Shown one piece after another: positions 1 through 8,630 of a stretch of DNA of 64,000 nt; positions within the stretch are counted from its first letter, which is position 1, and the number at the start of each line of letters is the position of its first letter. A program made the position numbers and the translations under genes. The stretch is from Halodesulfovibrio marinisediminis DSM 17456 (GTDB taxonomy: Bacteria; Desulfobacterota; Desulfovibrionia; Desulfovibrionales; Desulfovibrionaceae): NCBI RefSeq assembly GCF_900129975.1, contig NZ_FSRG01000003.1, forward strand, positions 422,997 through 486,996, in the 5' to 3' direction. Under the pieces are notes generated by a model that saw only the letters and a program-made list of their open reading frames with translations, did no database searches and had not been told where the DNA came from.

Positions 1-12
1 TTCTCACGATGA

Positions 13-89
13 CGCGGGGTGGAGCAGCTCGGTAGCTCGTCGGGCTCATAACCCGAAGGCCGCAGGTTCAAATCCTGTCCCCGCTACCA
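13..89 (+). tRNA. Initiator tRNA-fMet (anticodon CAT)
   Basis: This is a 77-nt cloverleaf with an encoded 3' CCA. The anticodon loop reads CTCATAA, giving anticodon CAT. Two initiator hallmarks are visible: the first acceptor base C is unpaired opposite T72, and the anticodon stem has three consecutive G-C pairs (GGG/CCC). It is followed at once by a terminator, so it is the last gene of a transcript that starts upstream of the window or is monocistronic. Confidence 0.96.
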
Positions 90-98
90 AGAATATAT

Positions 99-129
99 AA
101 GGTTCAGAAGTAATTCTGAACCTTTTTTT
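99..129 (+). terminator. Rho-independent terminator of tRNA-fMet
   Basis: A 10-bp stem AGGTTCAGAA / TTCTGAACCT with a short loop is followed by seven T. Confidence 0.9.
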
Positions 130-203
130 GTGTCCATTGTATGGGAGTGCGTACTGTTTGCTTGCTCAATATGTTAGATTCACTGAATAAAATGTATACC
201 GTG

Positions 204-232
204 TTGACAGGAGAAGGACATCTGGTTATCAA
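204..232 (+). promoter_or_regulatory. Candidate sigma-70 promoter of the ilvBN leader transcript
   Basis: A perfect -35 TTGACA (204-209) lies 17 bp from TATCAA (227-232; 4 of 6 consensus). It sits about 35 bp before the leader-peptide ATG at 268, a sensible place for an attenuated operon. The -10 match is imperfect. Confidence 0.5.
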
Positions 233-267
233 AAGGAATAACAACTTTGTAAAACTTGGAAAACAAT

Positions 268-375
268 ATGTGCAACGCAACCACGACAAGATTTTTGATT
301 GCAACTAGCAGCGCGCTGCTAGTCTCCGTCATCGTGGTCGTCGTCAACGTCGTGAGGAACGTCGTCGCGTTGTAA
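268..375 (+). CDS. ilvBN operon leader peptide (branched-chain amino-acid rich)
   Basis: This 35-codon ORF starts with ATG at 268 and stops with TAA at 373. Sixteen of its 35 residues are branched-chain: 10 Val, 4 Leu, 2 Ile. They include the run VSVIVVVVNVV near the C-terminus. It lies between a TTGACA-type promoter and an intrinsic terminator (404-436) just ahead of ilvB. That is the architecture of the E. coli ilvB leader IvbL, where ribosome stalling at Val/Leu codons lifts termination. No strong Shine-Dalgarno is visible (TTGGA at 256-260 is the best). The call rests on composition and position. Confidence 0.85.
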   Translation: MCNATTTRFLIATSSALLVSVIVVVVNVVRNVVAL

Positions 376-403
376 CGGGTTTTGCATATTAGTGAAACAT
401 GAC

Positions 404-436
404 TCCGCCAGCGCTTCGGCCCCGGCGGATTTTTTT
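404..436 (+). terminator. Attenuator terminator upstream of ilvB
   Basis: A GC-rich stem TCCGCC (404-409) / GGCGGA (424-429) is followed by seven T. It begins about 28 nt after the leader-peptide stop codon and ends about 50 nt before ilvB. This fits transcription attenuation controlled by translation of the leader. Confidence 0.85.
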
Positions 437-488
437 ATGATCCAGAATCTCCGCCGGTTATGAACCTTGGATCAGGGCAGGAAGAACA

Positions 489-2165
489 ATGCAAGAAATG
501 ACCGGCGCAGAATGTACGGTTCGCCTTTTAGAGCGGCAGGGCATCACGACTATTTCAGGTATCCCGGGTGGGGCTAACCTGCCATTGTACGATGCGTTAT
601 CACGTAGTGAAAAGATTACGCATATTCTTGCTCGGCATGAGCAAGGAGCTGGGTTTATTGCACAGGGGATGGCACGAACAACAGGAAAACCTGCGGTTTG
701 TCTTGCTACATCCGGTCCCGGTGCAACAAACATTGTGACTGCCATTGCAGATGCTAAATTAGATTCCGTTCCTCTTGTTTGTATTACTGGGCAGGTACCG
801 ACTCCTCTGATTGGTACTGATGCATTCCAAGAAGTAGACACCTACGGGATGTCTATTCCCATCACAAAGCATAACTTTCTTGTACGCTCGGCTAAAGAGC
901 TCCTTAGAGTAATCCCAGAAGCGTTCCGTATTGCTGCTTCAGGTCGTCCAGGTCCTGTTCTGGTTGATATTCCACGTGATGTTCAGCTGGAAGAGATTTC
1001 CATTGATGCGTTTCCAGAACCAGCCGTAGCTGATGAACCACCGGTAGTTGTGGATGCAGATATTGAAACAGCCGCTAAAATGATCAATAGCGCAGCACGC
1101 CCGGTGTTGTGGGTTGGTGGCGGTGTTGTAGCAGCTCAAGCGGATGTTATGTGCAAAAAGCTTGCTGAAAAGGCCTCAATGCCTGTGACTATGACCCTGA
1201 TGGGCTTGAGTGTTATTCCTCGGGATCATGATTTGAATATCGGCATGTTGGGTATGCATGCTGAGCGCTACACCAATATGGTTATGGAAGGCTGTGATTT
1301 GATTATTGCTGCCGGTGTTCGGTTTGATGATCGTGCAACGGGTAAAGTAAACGAGTTCTGCCCGAACGCGAAAGTTATTCATATTGATATCGACCATTGC
1401 GAACTCGATAAGCTCCGTTCTGCAAGTCTTGGCATTCTTGGCGATATTCGTGACGTATTTTCAAGATTGCTTCCGCAAATTGATGCTAAGTCACGAAAAG
1501 AATGGATTGGGTACATTGCAGCGCTCAAGTCAGCTTTTCCTCCTCATGCCCCGTCTGATAGTGGTTTTGAGTCCCCGCAGAAATTTATTCGCCTTGTGGG
1601 TGAACTTGCCGATGACTCAACTATTGTTACAACGGATGTAGGGAAGCATCAGATGTGGACCGCGCAAAGTTATCCGTTTACCGGCGGTCGTCAGTGGCTT
1701 ACATCCGGTGGCCTCGGCACAATGGGGTTCGGTTTGCCTGTAGCTATAGGAGCTGCGCTTGCGGCGCCGGATAAAAAAGTTATCTGCTTCAGCGGCGATG
1801 GAAGTATCTTGATGAATATGCAGGAGCTTGCGACCGCGGTAGAGCACAATGTTGATGTGACTATTGTTCTGTTCAATAATCAGTGTCTTGGCTTGGTACA
1901 TCAGCAGCAGGAACTGTTCTTTAAAGGTAACTGCTTTTCATCTGAGTTCCCTGTTGCCTTGGATTATGTTGCTATCTTACGCGGGTTCGGCTGGCATGTT
2001 TGTGACTTGGCAGAAGAATGTAGTGAAGAGATTGTTGCACAGGCGTTAGCAACCCAAGGTCCTTGTCTTATTCATATGCCTGTAAGCAGGGAAGAGAAGG
2101 TTCTGCCTATGGTTCCTCCGGGAGCTGCAAACAGAATAATGATTGGAGGCGATACAAATGGCTAA
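489..2165 (+). CDS. ilvB: Acetolactate synthase large subunit
   Basis: This 558-aa thiamine-diphosphate enzyme condenses pyruvate with pyruvate or 2-oxobutyrate, the first common step of Val/Leu/Ile synthesis. The N-terminal Pyr domain carries the catalytic Glu in RHEQGA (E51). A central FAD/DHAP-like domain follows, and the C-terminal PP domain has the TPP/Mg motif GDGS (436-439) with NN about 28 residues later. Length is normal for the family. The ATG at 489 is preceded by AGGAAG. Its stop overlaps the ilvN start, so the subunits are translationally coupled. Expression is probably controlled by the upstream leader-peptide attenuator. Confidence 0.95.
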   Translation: MQEMTGAECTVRLLERQGITTISGIPGGANLPLYDALSRSEKITHILARHEQGAGFIAQGMARTTGKPAVCLATSGPGATNIVTAIADAKLDSVPLVCITGQVPTPLIGTDAFQEVDTYGMSIPITKHNFLVRSAKELLRVIPEAFRIAASGRPGPVLVDIPRDVQLEEISIDAFPEPAVADEPPVVVDADIETAAKMINSAARPVLWVGGGVVAAQADVMCKKLAEKASMPVTMTLMGLSVIPRDHDLNIGMLGMHAERYTNMVMEGCDLIIAAGVRFDDRATGKVNEFCPNAKVIHIDIDHCELDKLRSASLGILGDIRDVFSRLLPQIDAKSRKEWIGYIAALKSAFPPHAPSDSGFESPQKFIRLVGELADDSTIVTTDVGKHQMWTAQSYPFTGGRQWLTSGGLGTMGFGLPVAIGAALAAPDKKVICFSGDGSILMNMQELATAVEHNVDVTIVLFNNQCLGLVHQQQELFFKGNCFSSEFPVALDYVAILRGFGWHVCDLAEECSEEIVAQALATQGPCLIHMPVSREEKVLPMVPPGAANRIMIGGDTNG

Positions 2166-2469
2166 TCATGCACGTACTGTTTTAGATATTCATGTAAACA
2201 ACCATCCTGGTGTGATGGCACATGTGACAGGCCTTTTTTCACGACGTGCGTTTAACGTAGAAGCTATTTTGTGTCTGCCGGTAGAAGATAGCACTACAAG
2301 CCGAATCTGGTTGTTGGTGAACGAGGATGGTAGGCTTGATCAGATGATGCGGCAGATGCGTAAGCTTCAGGATGTGTATGAAGTCAATGCAATAGCTGAG
2401 TATACTAAAGTTTTTTCTGATCTAGCTTCTGTGATGAGTACTGAATCGAACCAAGTTGTAACAGAATAA
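2158..2469 (+). CDS. ilvN: Acetolactate synthase small (regulatory) subunit
   Basis: This 103-aa protein is essentially one ACT domain (about residues 4-75), the effector-binding module that gives valine feedback inhibition. It is the short IlvN type (E. coli IlvN is 96 aa) rather than the ~160-aa IlvH type. The ATG at 2158 has GGAGG at 2145-2149 and overlaps the ilvB stop by 8 bp (ATGGCTAA). An in-frame TTG at 2143 is possible but lies inside the Shine-Dalgarno region. A terminator follows. Confidence 0.92.
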   Translation: MANHARTVLDIHVNNHPGVMAHVTGLFSRRAFNVEAILCLPVEDSTTSRIWLLVNEDGRLDQMMRQMRKLQDVYEVNAIAEYTKVFSDLASVMSTESNQVVTE

Positions 2470-2518
2470 TAGCTCAGTTGTTTTGTTCGAGTGCTGCACC
2501 GAAACGCATTCGAGCATT

Positions 2519-2559
2519 AAAATCCCGTGTATGAGAACCATCGTACGCGGGATTTTACT
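2519..2559 (+). terminator. Terminator of ilvBN
   Basis: The stem AAAATCCCG / CGGGATTTT, with further pairing inside (CGTAC region), is followed by a T-rich tract. Confidence 0.75.
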
Positions 2560-2656
2560 TTTCCATTTTGTTCTGAATGGATGAAACCTTCTGTTTGCTC
2601 AAGTTTGAGAACTTGGGTACATACTTGGCGATGCATTTTTATCTTCGGAGTACTTC

Positions 2657-4747
2657 ATGCGAATAGGATCCAAGCTCGTCACCGGATACGTATTGTTGTT
2701 AGGGCTCATGGGAGCTCTTGTTTTTTTTGGAATTAGCGGTGAGCAGCGGTTATCAAAAAATTATGATGCGCTTGTCAGACTTTCCCAGTTGGAAAGCAGC
2801 ATTGCTATGGTACATAAAGCATCTCTTTCCGGTGCAGGGCATGAGGCCTTGCTTGCGCTGAGTGCTGAACTTGCCAAAGAGCTTAAAGAATTTGATGTAA
2901 AGAAAAATTCAAATGAAGCAGCAGTAATACGACGAGCCCAACTAGCAAACATGGGGTACAAAGAAAAGCTGGAAGCACTAAAGACTCTTGAAGCAGGAAT
3001 TAACCGCTATATTCAACTTTCCAAAGAGAATGTGCAAAATATCGCTGAAGATGTTGAGCGGATCGCAGGTATCATTGCTGAGCAAAATGTTTCCTTGCTC
3101 AGCGTCTCATCTCTGGAAGCGCAAAAAAAACGTAATGCGCGGCTTAAATCTATGCAGACGAGTATCCAGAACGTGCAGGTTGCGTTGCGGTTGATGGAAG
3201 CAACAAATACGAAGAAGGACTACGATACTGCGAAGGAAAATGCAGAGTTGCTTCTTGAGAATTGTACTGCATTGCGTAACAGCATGAAAGCTATGGATCT
3301 GTTGGTGCTAGATCGAGCTATTGTTGCTGCAAAAAATTTAAATACAGATTTTATTCAGCTTGGTCAGCTTTATAATAGAGCATTTGAAGTTGACACAGAT
3401 ATTGGCTCAGGCCTTTCGAATGTTAACGTTGCTATAAGGCAGCTTGCGGATTCTCAGCGGGACAAGCTGGCATTTGTACGTGAGTCATCCATTATTCCGG
3501 GCGTTGCAATTGTGGCTGGTGCTGTCATTGTTGCATTAATTAGTTATCTGCTTATGGTTAGAGCGACAGGGAGCTTTGTATCACGTGTTGAGCAGGCTAC
3601 TGCTGGGCTGATGTCAGGTGACCGACCTCCATCTTTTAGTACAGTGCGTGGTATGTCTCCAGTGGAAGTTGCGCTCTGGGATGCGTGGAGTAACGTTACA
3701 GAGCAGACTAGGGCTTTAGAAAAAATTGCAGTAGGGGAGCCTGTCACAGATCTTGAAAACAATCTGGGGCTTGATGCATTGAGTCGCGCTATTGGTGATG
3801 TAGAAGTTTCTCGCCGTGAAGTTGAGCGCAGCTTGCGGCAATGTCTTGAATCTGTAAATATTCCCGCAAGTGGTAATGCATCTGATATGTTACAGGCTTT
3901 AAAAACATGCGTGTATGACTCGTCTACTTCGCTTGCGTCGATTACAGAGAAAGTTCAGGAGTTGCGCGAATCGGGCTTTAAATTGGAAAAAGGGATCACC
4001 CAGGCTACTAAACAGAGTGAACAGGCTTTCGCGACATTGCATCGTGTAAATACTTTTAGTGAGTTATCCTCGGCGGTATCCTCCGCGCTGGATGCCCTTG
4101 TAACACCAAAGGGTCTACCTGTTTCTACTATTGCTGAACTTAAATCACAGTTTTCAGAAATTGAACGCGCTGTGAAGGTAATAGGATGGCAGGTTGCAAG
4201 TTATGAAGACGTTGCACGTCACCTTGAAACACTGGCAATTAACGTCAATGTTGAGGCCGCCCGTATTGGTGCGGATACTACAGCAATGGGCACTATTGTT
4301 GATGAAATTCGCGGCTTGTCTGAAAAGTGTCGCCATGCAGCTGAGGCGAGTGACAATGGTAAAACCCTTGGTTCGCGAGCATTGGACCGAGTGTTTAATG
4401 GGTTAAGTACTCTGGAAAAACAAGATAAGCCAGATGTTGCCACCGTCGATAGTGATACTGTAAAGCGTGCTGCACAGGTGTTGAGTCAGTTGGAAAATGT
4501 CGAATTGGCATTAACTGCAATTTTTACAAAAGCCGGCGTTACTTGTTCTCAGTTTGTTTCTGAAACAGAAGCCCTTGTTTCGGTTGTGGAAAATGCCTCT
4601 GTAACATCTGCAAAGCTTTCTCAAGAATTTGCCGAACCGTCTGCAAGCGACACTAATTCTTTTTTGGGACAAGAACCTATCGAGTTAACAGATCAGGTTA
4701 TTGAATTTGAAGATGACGCTTTTTCGCTTCCGAAACTTGATTTGTAA
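2657..4747 (+). CDS. Divergent methyl-accepting chemotaxis-like membrane protein
   Basis: This 696-aa protein has an N-terminal membrane segment (about residues 8-28), a ~250-residue helical periplasmic region, a second membrane segment (about 278-301) and a long helical cytoplasmic part. Near residues 535-565 it reads LAINVNVEAARIGAD...VDEIRGLSEK. This matches the MCP signalling hairpin, but the usual GRGFAVVA stretch is replaced. The topology is that of a chemoreceptor with a 4HB-like sensor. No C-terminal CheR-docking pentapeptide is seen; the protein ends in an acidic tail. It is a single-gene unit with GGAG before the ATG. Whether it still controls CheA is uncertain. Confidence 0.65.
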   Translation: MRIGSKLVTGYVLLLGLMGALVFFGISGEQRLSKNYDALVRLSQLESSIAMVHKASLSGAGHEALLALSAELAKELKEFDVKKNSNEAAVIRRAQLANMGYKEKLEALKTLEAGINRYIQLSKENVQNIAEDVERIAGIIAEQNVSLLSVSSLEAQKKRNARLKSMQTSIQNVQVALRLMEATNTKKDYDTAKENAELLLENCTALRNSMKAMDLLVLDRAIVAAKNLNTDFIQLGQLYNRAFEVDTDIGSGLSNVNVAIRQLADSQRDKLAFVRESSIIPGVAIVAGAVIVALISYLLMVRATGSFVSRVEQATAGLMSGDRPPSFSTVRGMSPVEVALWDAWSNVTEQTRALEKIAVGEPVTDLENNLGLDALSRAIGDVEVSRREVERSLRQCLESVNIPASGNASDMLQALKTCVYDSSTSLASITEKVQELRESGFKLEKGITQATKQSEQAFATLHRVNTFSELSSAVSSALDALVTPKGLPVSTIAELKSQFSEIERAVKVIGWQVASYEDVARHLETLAINVNVEAARIGADTTAMGTIVDEIRGLSEKCRHAAEASDNGKTLGSRALDRVFNGLSTLEKQDKPDVATVDSDTVKRAAQVLSQLENVELALTAIFTKAGVTCSQFVSETEALVSVVENASVTSAKLSQEFAEPSASDTNSFLGQEPIELTDQVIEFEDDAFSLPKLDL

Positions 4748-4808
4748 TGATTTTTTTGGGTTGTTGGGAAATAGTTTCTGCCTGAACGATACGATATAGA
4801 GTGAACAT

Positions 4809-5813
4809 ATGAATGTACCTAATTCGTGGTTAGTTATGCGATTGAGTGCACTTGGGGACGTAGTGCTTACTACGGGTGTGCTCTCCTACCTGCATAAAAA
4901 ATACGGGTGGCGTTTTACTTTTCTGACATTGGAGCCTTGGGCTTCTGTGTTGGAAGGTCATCCTGCTATCGACAGTATTATTTCAATCGATAAAAAACAG
5001 CTGCGTTCCAGTAGTGGCTATTCGTTTTTTAAACAGCTTGCCGAAGATAATGAAGGCAAAGGCCTGCTTGATCTGCATGGAACTATGCGCTCCCGATTCC
5101 TAGCCCTGTGCTGGAAAGGTGCTGTCCGTAGATATCCTAAATTTTCCTTACAGCGAAGACTGTTTCTTCAAACAGAAGGCAAACTTGGCGGTGAAAAATT
5201 ACTGCGTTTTAATGTTCCGCAACGGTATGCTCTCGCTGTTGAAGAAGAAGCGCCTTCCCGTCTCGAACTTCTTCCGCAGATTTTTTTATCCGAAGAAGAA
5301 AAACAGTACGGACTTAATATGTGTAAGCGTATTGCAGGCGAAAAGCCAATAGTTGCGCTGCATCCGTTTTCAACGCATCCGAATAAAGCATGGTTTAATG
5401 ACAACTGGCGTGACTTGACTGCAAAGCTTGCAGATGCTGGTGTACATGTTGTGGTTCTCGGTGTTGGCAATTCTCCAGTTGCAGAAAACGCTAACGTTAC
5501 TGATTTAACAGGAAAAACAACCATTCGAGAAACCTGTGCAGTCCTTGCCTGTTCACAGGTTCTTGTTACTGGTGATTCTGGCCCTATGCATCTCGCGGGT
5601 GGTGTACAGACTCCTGTTGTTGCATTGTTCGGACCGACACATCGGGCGTGGGGATTTTATCCGGAAGGATTGTCCGATATTGTGCTGGAAGCTGATGAAG
5701 ATTGCAGACCTTGTTCACTGCACGGCAAGAAAGTATGTGAAAAAGATCAGGCATGCATGCGGGCAATAACGCCGGACAGAGTGCTGCAAAGCGTACTTTC
5801 GCTGCTTATGTAA
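4809..5813 (+). CDS. Glycosyltransferase family 9 (ADP-heptose:LPS heptosyltransferase-like)
   Basis: This 334-aa protein starts MNVPNSWLVMRLSALGDVVL, the classic GT9 opening (R-x-S-x-L-G-D). The C-terminal half has GDSGPMHLAG (from residue 255) and FGPTHRAWGFYP, the nucleotide-sugar site of WaaC/WaaF/WaaQ proteins. A cluster of four Cys near the C-terminus begins DCRPC (C299, C302), as in many GT9 proteins. Its expected role is adding heptose to the LPS inner core on the cytoplasmic face. The specific acceptor cannot be told from sequence. ATG at 4809 follows a weak AGAGTGA. Confidence 0.85.
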   Translation: MNVPNSWLVMRLSALGDVVLTTGVLSYLHKKYGWRFTFLTLEPWASVLEGHPAIDSIISIDKKQLRSSSGYSFFKQLAEDNEGKGLLDLHGTMRSRFLALCWKGAVRRYPKFSLQRRLFLQTEGKLGGEKLLRFNVPQRYALAVEEEAPSRLELLPQIFLSEEEKQYGLNMCKRIAGEKPIVALHPFSTHPNKAWFNDNWRDLTAKLADAGVHVVVLGVGNSPVAENANVTDLTGKTTIRETCAVLACSQVLVTGDSGPMHLAGGVQTPVVALFGPTHRAWGFYPEGLSDIVLEADEDCRPCSLHGKKVCEKDQACMRAITPDRVLQSVLSLLM

Positions 5814-5827
5814 TCTCTTCCATGTGT

Positions 5828-5875
5828 ACAGTTATCAGTAGATTCGGGGGGCTAAATCTGTATGTTGATAACTGT
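5828..5875. other. 48-nt intercistronic hairpin
   Basis: The arms ACAGTTATCA (5828-5837) and TGATAACTGT (5866-5875) pair perfectly, with an inner AGATT/AATCT stem. No T-tract follows on the plus strand (the next bases are A-rich). It could be a weak terminator, an operator-like palindrome or an mRNA end structure between the heptosyltransferase and GGDEF genes. Confidence 0.5.
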
Positions 5876-6018
5876 GAGAAAATATTAAATAAATAATAAT
5901 ATCTGTCGATTAATACACTCGTGCTGTTGAAGACGTGATGATCTTCATGTGTCATGACGTAAGGTGTCTGTATGGTTGGGGCGCTTTAATGAGGGTAATG
6001 AATAATAGGGGATGCTTC

Positions 6019-7641
6019 ATGACAGCCACAGACAACATAAAGAATTGTCTTTTAGTTTTAGAACATGATGCGGATGCTGTATTGGGGAATGCTGAGTGTT
6101 TGAATCAGCAGGAATATAATGTCTGTCAGTGTGGTGTTTCTATAGATCAGGTGTGTTCTGAGCTCAGGCAGAATCCATATTCTGTATTAATTGCAAATAC
6201 AGATTGTGATGCTACTATTACGCTTTTGCACGAACTAGCTTTATGTCCGGAAGCTTCCAGATTACCGGTTATTTGTTGTTGTAACAACTTAAATGAAGTT
6301 GACTTTGATCGTGCAGGACATTTACAGCCATTTGCCTGGCTTCCTCTTTCTTGTCCTGCGCAAATGTTTGAATGCACAGTTAAATCGGCTTGTTCGTATA
6401 GTCGGTTAGATGCACGCCATGATCGTGCTATCGAAAAATATAAGCTTATTGCGCAAAATATACCTGAAAGTGTTGTGATGCTGGATGAAGCATGGCGAGT
6501 TGATTTTGCTAATGAACATCTTGGTAAGCTTGTAGGTGCTTCAGATTCTTTTGAGGGCACACATATCAGTACGTTACTTGATGCAGAGACGTTAATGCGT
6601 CTTCAGGCTGTGTGCAGTACTCTTGATGGAACTGCAAAACAGAATTTTCAAGGATATGTTGTTACCTTTGAAGAAGAGATGGTTCCTGTATGGTTTTCTG
6701 TAAGCAAGGTGGGGGCAAGTAATAATATACTTTGCGTTATGACCAACCTGGAAGAGAACCTACAAGCTGAAGCTGCATTGCGTGAAGCCGAAGCTAAATA
6801 TAGAGCACTGTATCTTAATGCTGCTGAAGGGATGTTTCGCATTGAGGAGTCCGGACAAATTATTGAAGCGAATCCTGCTTTTAACCGTATTTTCGGTTTT
6901 GAAGTTTTGGACTGGGCATCTGCGACAGATATTCATAACTTTTCTGACCGGTTTGTTGCAAGAGATGACTTTATCAACTTGATGGAGCAGGTGCAGACAG
7001 TAGGGCGTCAGTCTAAATTTAATGCTCAGCTTATGAGGCGGGATGGAACTCCGATTTGGGGGGAAATCTCTGCACATTGGAGCATTGATCCAAAGAATCA
7101 GATTCCATATGTCGAAGGTATATTGTCAGATGTCACCGAGCGGAGGTGCGCAGAATTGGATTTGCAGCGAAGGGCAACGCTGGACTGTCTGACAGGCGTG
7201 TTTAGCCGGGGCTCTTTTTATGAAAAGCTGAATAGTATTCTGGCAACAGCTCGGTATGAACAAAGTGCCTTTGCTGTGCTGTATATTGATCTGAATGATT
7301 TTAAAAACGTAAATGATACACATGGGCATCATTGTGGTGATATCGTCATTAAGGAGTTGGCAAAACGAATCAATGCTCAGATACGTGAACATGATGTGTT
7401 TGGACGTATTGGTGGAGATGAGTTCTGTATTGTCCTTGAAAACGTGCGTTCCACCTGCGATGTAGACGTTGTTGTTCGAAAAATTCACAGGGTTGTGGAT
7501 GTTCCAATTCGAATTTCAGCCACGCTCTCTGTCAGTGTTGGAGTAAGCGTCGGTGTGGCAATGTATCCTGAAGATGGCGATACGCCGGAAGTGTTGTTGC
7601 AGCGAGCTGATCAGGCAATGTATTTAGAAAAAAGAAGCTAG
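6019..7641 (+). CDS. Receiver-like/PAS/PAS/GGDEF protein, probable diguanylate cyclase
   Basis: This 540-aa protein makes c-di-GMP if active. The first ~125 residues look like a degenerate response-regulator receiver. Two PAS domains follow (about 145-245 and 255-375), the second with a PAC-like end (EGILSDVTER). The GGDEF domain has an intact GGDEF at 465-469 and an RxxD inhibitory site (REHD, 456-459) exactly five residues upstream, so product inhibition is expected. The ATG at 6019 has AGGGGA seven bases upstream. An in-frame ATG at 5935 would add 28 unlikely residues and lacks such a site. No transmembrane segment is seen, so it is probably cytosolic. Confidence 0.88.
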   Translation: MTATDNIKNCLLVLEHDADAVLGNAECLNQQEYNVCQCGVSIDQVCSELRQNPYSVLIANTDCDATITLLHELALCPEASRLPVICCCNNLNEVDFDRAGHLQPFAWLPLSCPAQMFECTVKSACSYSRLDARHDRAIEKYKLIAQNIPESVVMLDEAWRVDFANEHLGKLVGASDSFEGTHISTLLDAETLMRLQAVCSTLDGTAKQNFQGYVVTFEEEMVPVWFSVSKVGASNNILCVMTNLEENLQAEAALREAEAKYRALYLNAAEGMFRIEESGQIIEANPAFNRIFGFEVLDWASATDIHNFSDRFVARDDFINLMEQVQTVGRQSKFNAQLMRRDGTPIWGEISAHWSIDPKNQIPYVEGILSDVTERRCAELDLQRRATLDCLTGVFSRGSFYEKLNSILATARYEQSAFAVLYIDLNDFKNVNDTHGHHCGDIVIKELAKRINAQIREHDVFGRIGGDEFCIVLENVRSTCDVDVVVRKIHRVVDVPIRISATLSVSVGVSVGVAMYPEDGDTPEVLLQRADQAMYLEKRS

Positions 7642-7672
7642 CAACACAGTAATGCTGCTAGCTTCTTTTTTG
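7633..7672. terminator. Bidirectional terminator between GGDEF gene and nadD
   Basis: A perfect 11-bp stem AGAAGCTAGCA / TGCTAGCTTCT has a T6 run on the plus side and an A6 run on the other side. It can therefore serve both convergent genes. Confidence 0.88.
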
Positions 7673-7711
7673 TGAGAAGTTTTATCAAGTTGCAGGTATT
7701 GTTTTTTTACA

Positions 7712-8395
7712 TTACCTGCATTTTTTTTCGTCGCTCCAACAGGCAGAAATAATGTCTGCATAGTCATTCATAATCTTAAGAACGCTGTCTGGAACCAGGT
7801 ATGAGATGTCACGATCCTGCATCCAGCGTTCCCTGATAAGTGTTGCTGAAACATCGATTCGTGGTTGTGGTAAAAAGTAGATATTGTGTTCACCGACAGT
7901 GTACGCAGATTCAATATTACCTGCTGGTGGAAGCAGTTCTAAGTCTGGCCAGTATTCGGGACATAATTTGTTGAACTCTTCGACGTCAGAATCAGAGCGT
8001 GCCAGCACGATGATGTTAGCATGCTTGATAAGTTCTAACCCCTTGTACCAGTCCGGGAGGGTTGGCAAGTCAATTGATCCCATAATGAAAAAGAGTTCAC
8101 ACTCGCCTTCAGCTTCTTTGTAGTTCTGAAGCGTGTCATATGTGTATGATGGACCGGAGCGTTCAGCTTCCAGCTCGTTAACCGTAAACTTAGGGTATCG
8201 GTTGATAGCTGCCCTGATCATGCGGTTACGTAGTTCGAATGAGAGAAGTCCGTTTTCTGCTTTGTGCGGTGGGGTTGCACAGGGAACAAAGTCGACACGG
8301 TCTAGGCTGAAAGCTTCTTCAACTTCAACCGCTGGACGAACATGCATGATATGGGTGGGGTTGAACGTTCCCCCAAGGATTCCAATACGTTTCAT
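7712..8395 (-). CDS. nadD: Nicotinate-nucleotide adenylyltransferase
   Basis: This 227-aa NadD-family protein converts NaMN plus ATP to NaAD in NAD synthesis. It begins MKRIGILGGTFNPTH, the family signature, and carries VSATLIRER near residue 187, equivalent to the ISxTxxR phosphate-binding motif. The (H/T)xGH nucleotidyltransferase motif reads HIMH here, with Met in place of Gly. The rest is conserved and the length is normal, so function is likely retained. It is alone between two terminators. A start one codon earlier or later is not suggested. Confidence 0.9.
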   Translation of the reverse strand: MKRIGILGGTFNPTHIMHVRPAVEVEEAFSLDRVDFVPCATPPHKAENGLLSFELRNRMIRAAINRYPKFTVNELEAERSGPSYTYDTLQNYKEAEGECELFFIMGSIDLPTLPDWYKGLELIKHANIIVLARSDSDVEEFNKLCPEYWPDLELLPPAGNIESAYTVGEHNIYFLPQPRIDVSATLIRERWMQDRDISYLVPDSVLKIMNDYADIISACWSDEKKCR

Positions 8396-8573
8396 AACAA
8401 GCTTATCTTTTTAGAAGTTGTAAGGATTGTATACACAAACTAGTGTGACTATACCATGTGATTGCATACCGTGCCAAAGAAAAAAAACACAAATTCAGGC
8501 TACTACTGTTTAGAAGGATGGTTGTTTTCTTAAGGGATAGTCTGGCAGCAAAAAAGATTATTAGTACGTATCC

Positions 8574-8610
8574 AAAAAAAAGATGGAGCATAACTGCTCC
8601 ATCTTTTTTA
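8574..8610 (-). terminator. Terminator of proA
   Basis: A 10-bp stem AGATGGAGCA / TGCTCCATCT with loop TAAC is flanked by A8 and T7. It ends the minus-strand proA transcript before nadD and could act in both directions. Confidence 0.88.
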
Positions 8611-8630
8611 TTAAGCGTATGTTAGTATGG

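Noticed and set aside
104-304. 66-codon minus-strand ORF upstream of ilvB
   Set aside because: It runs through the tRNA-fMet terminator and the ilv promoter/leader region and has no ribosome binding site.
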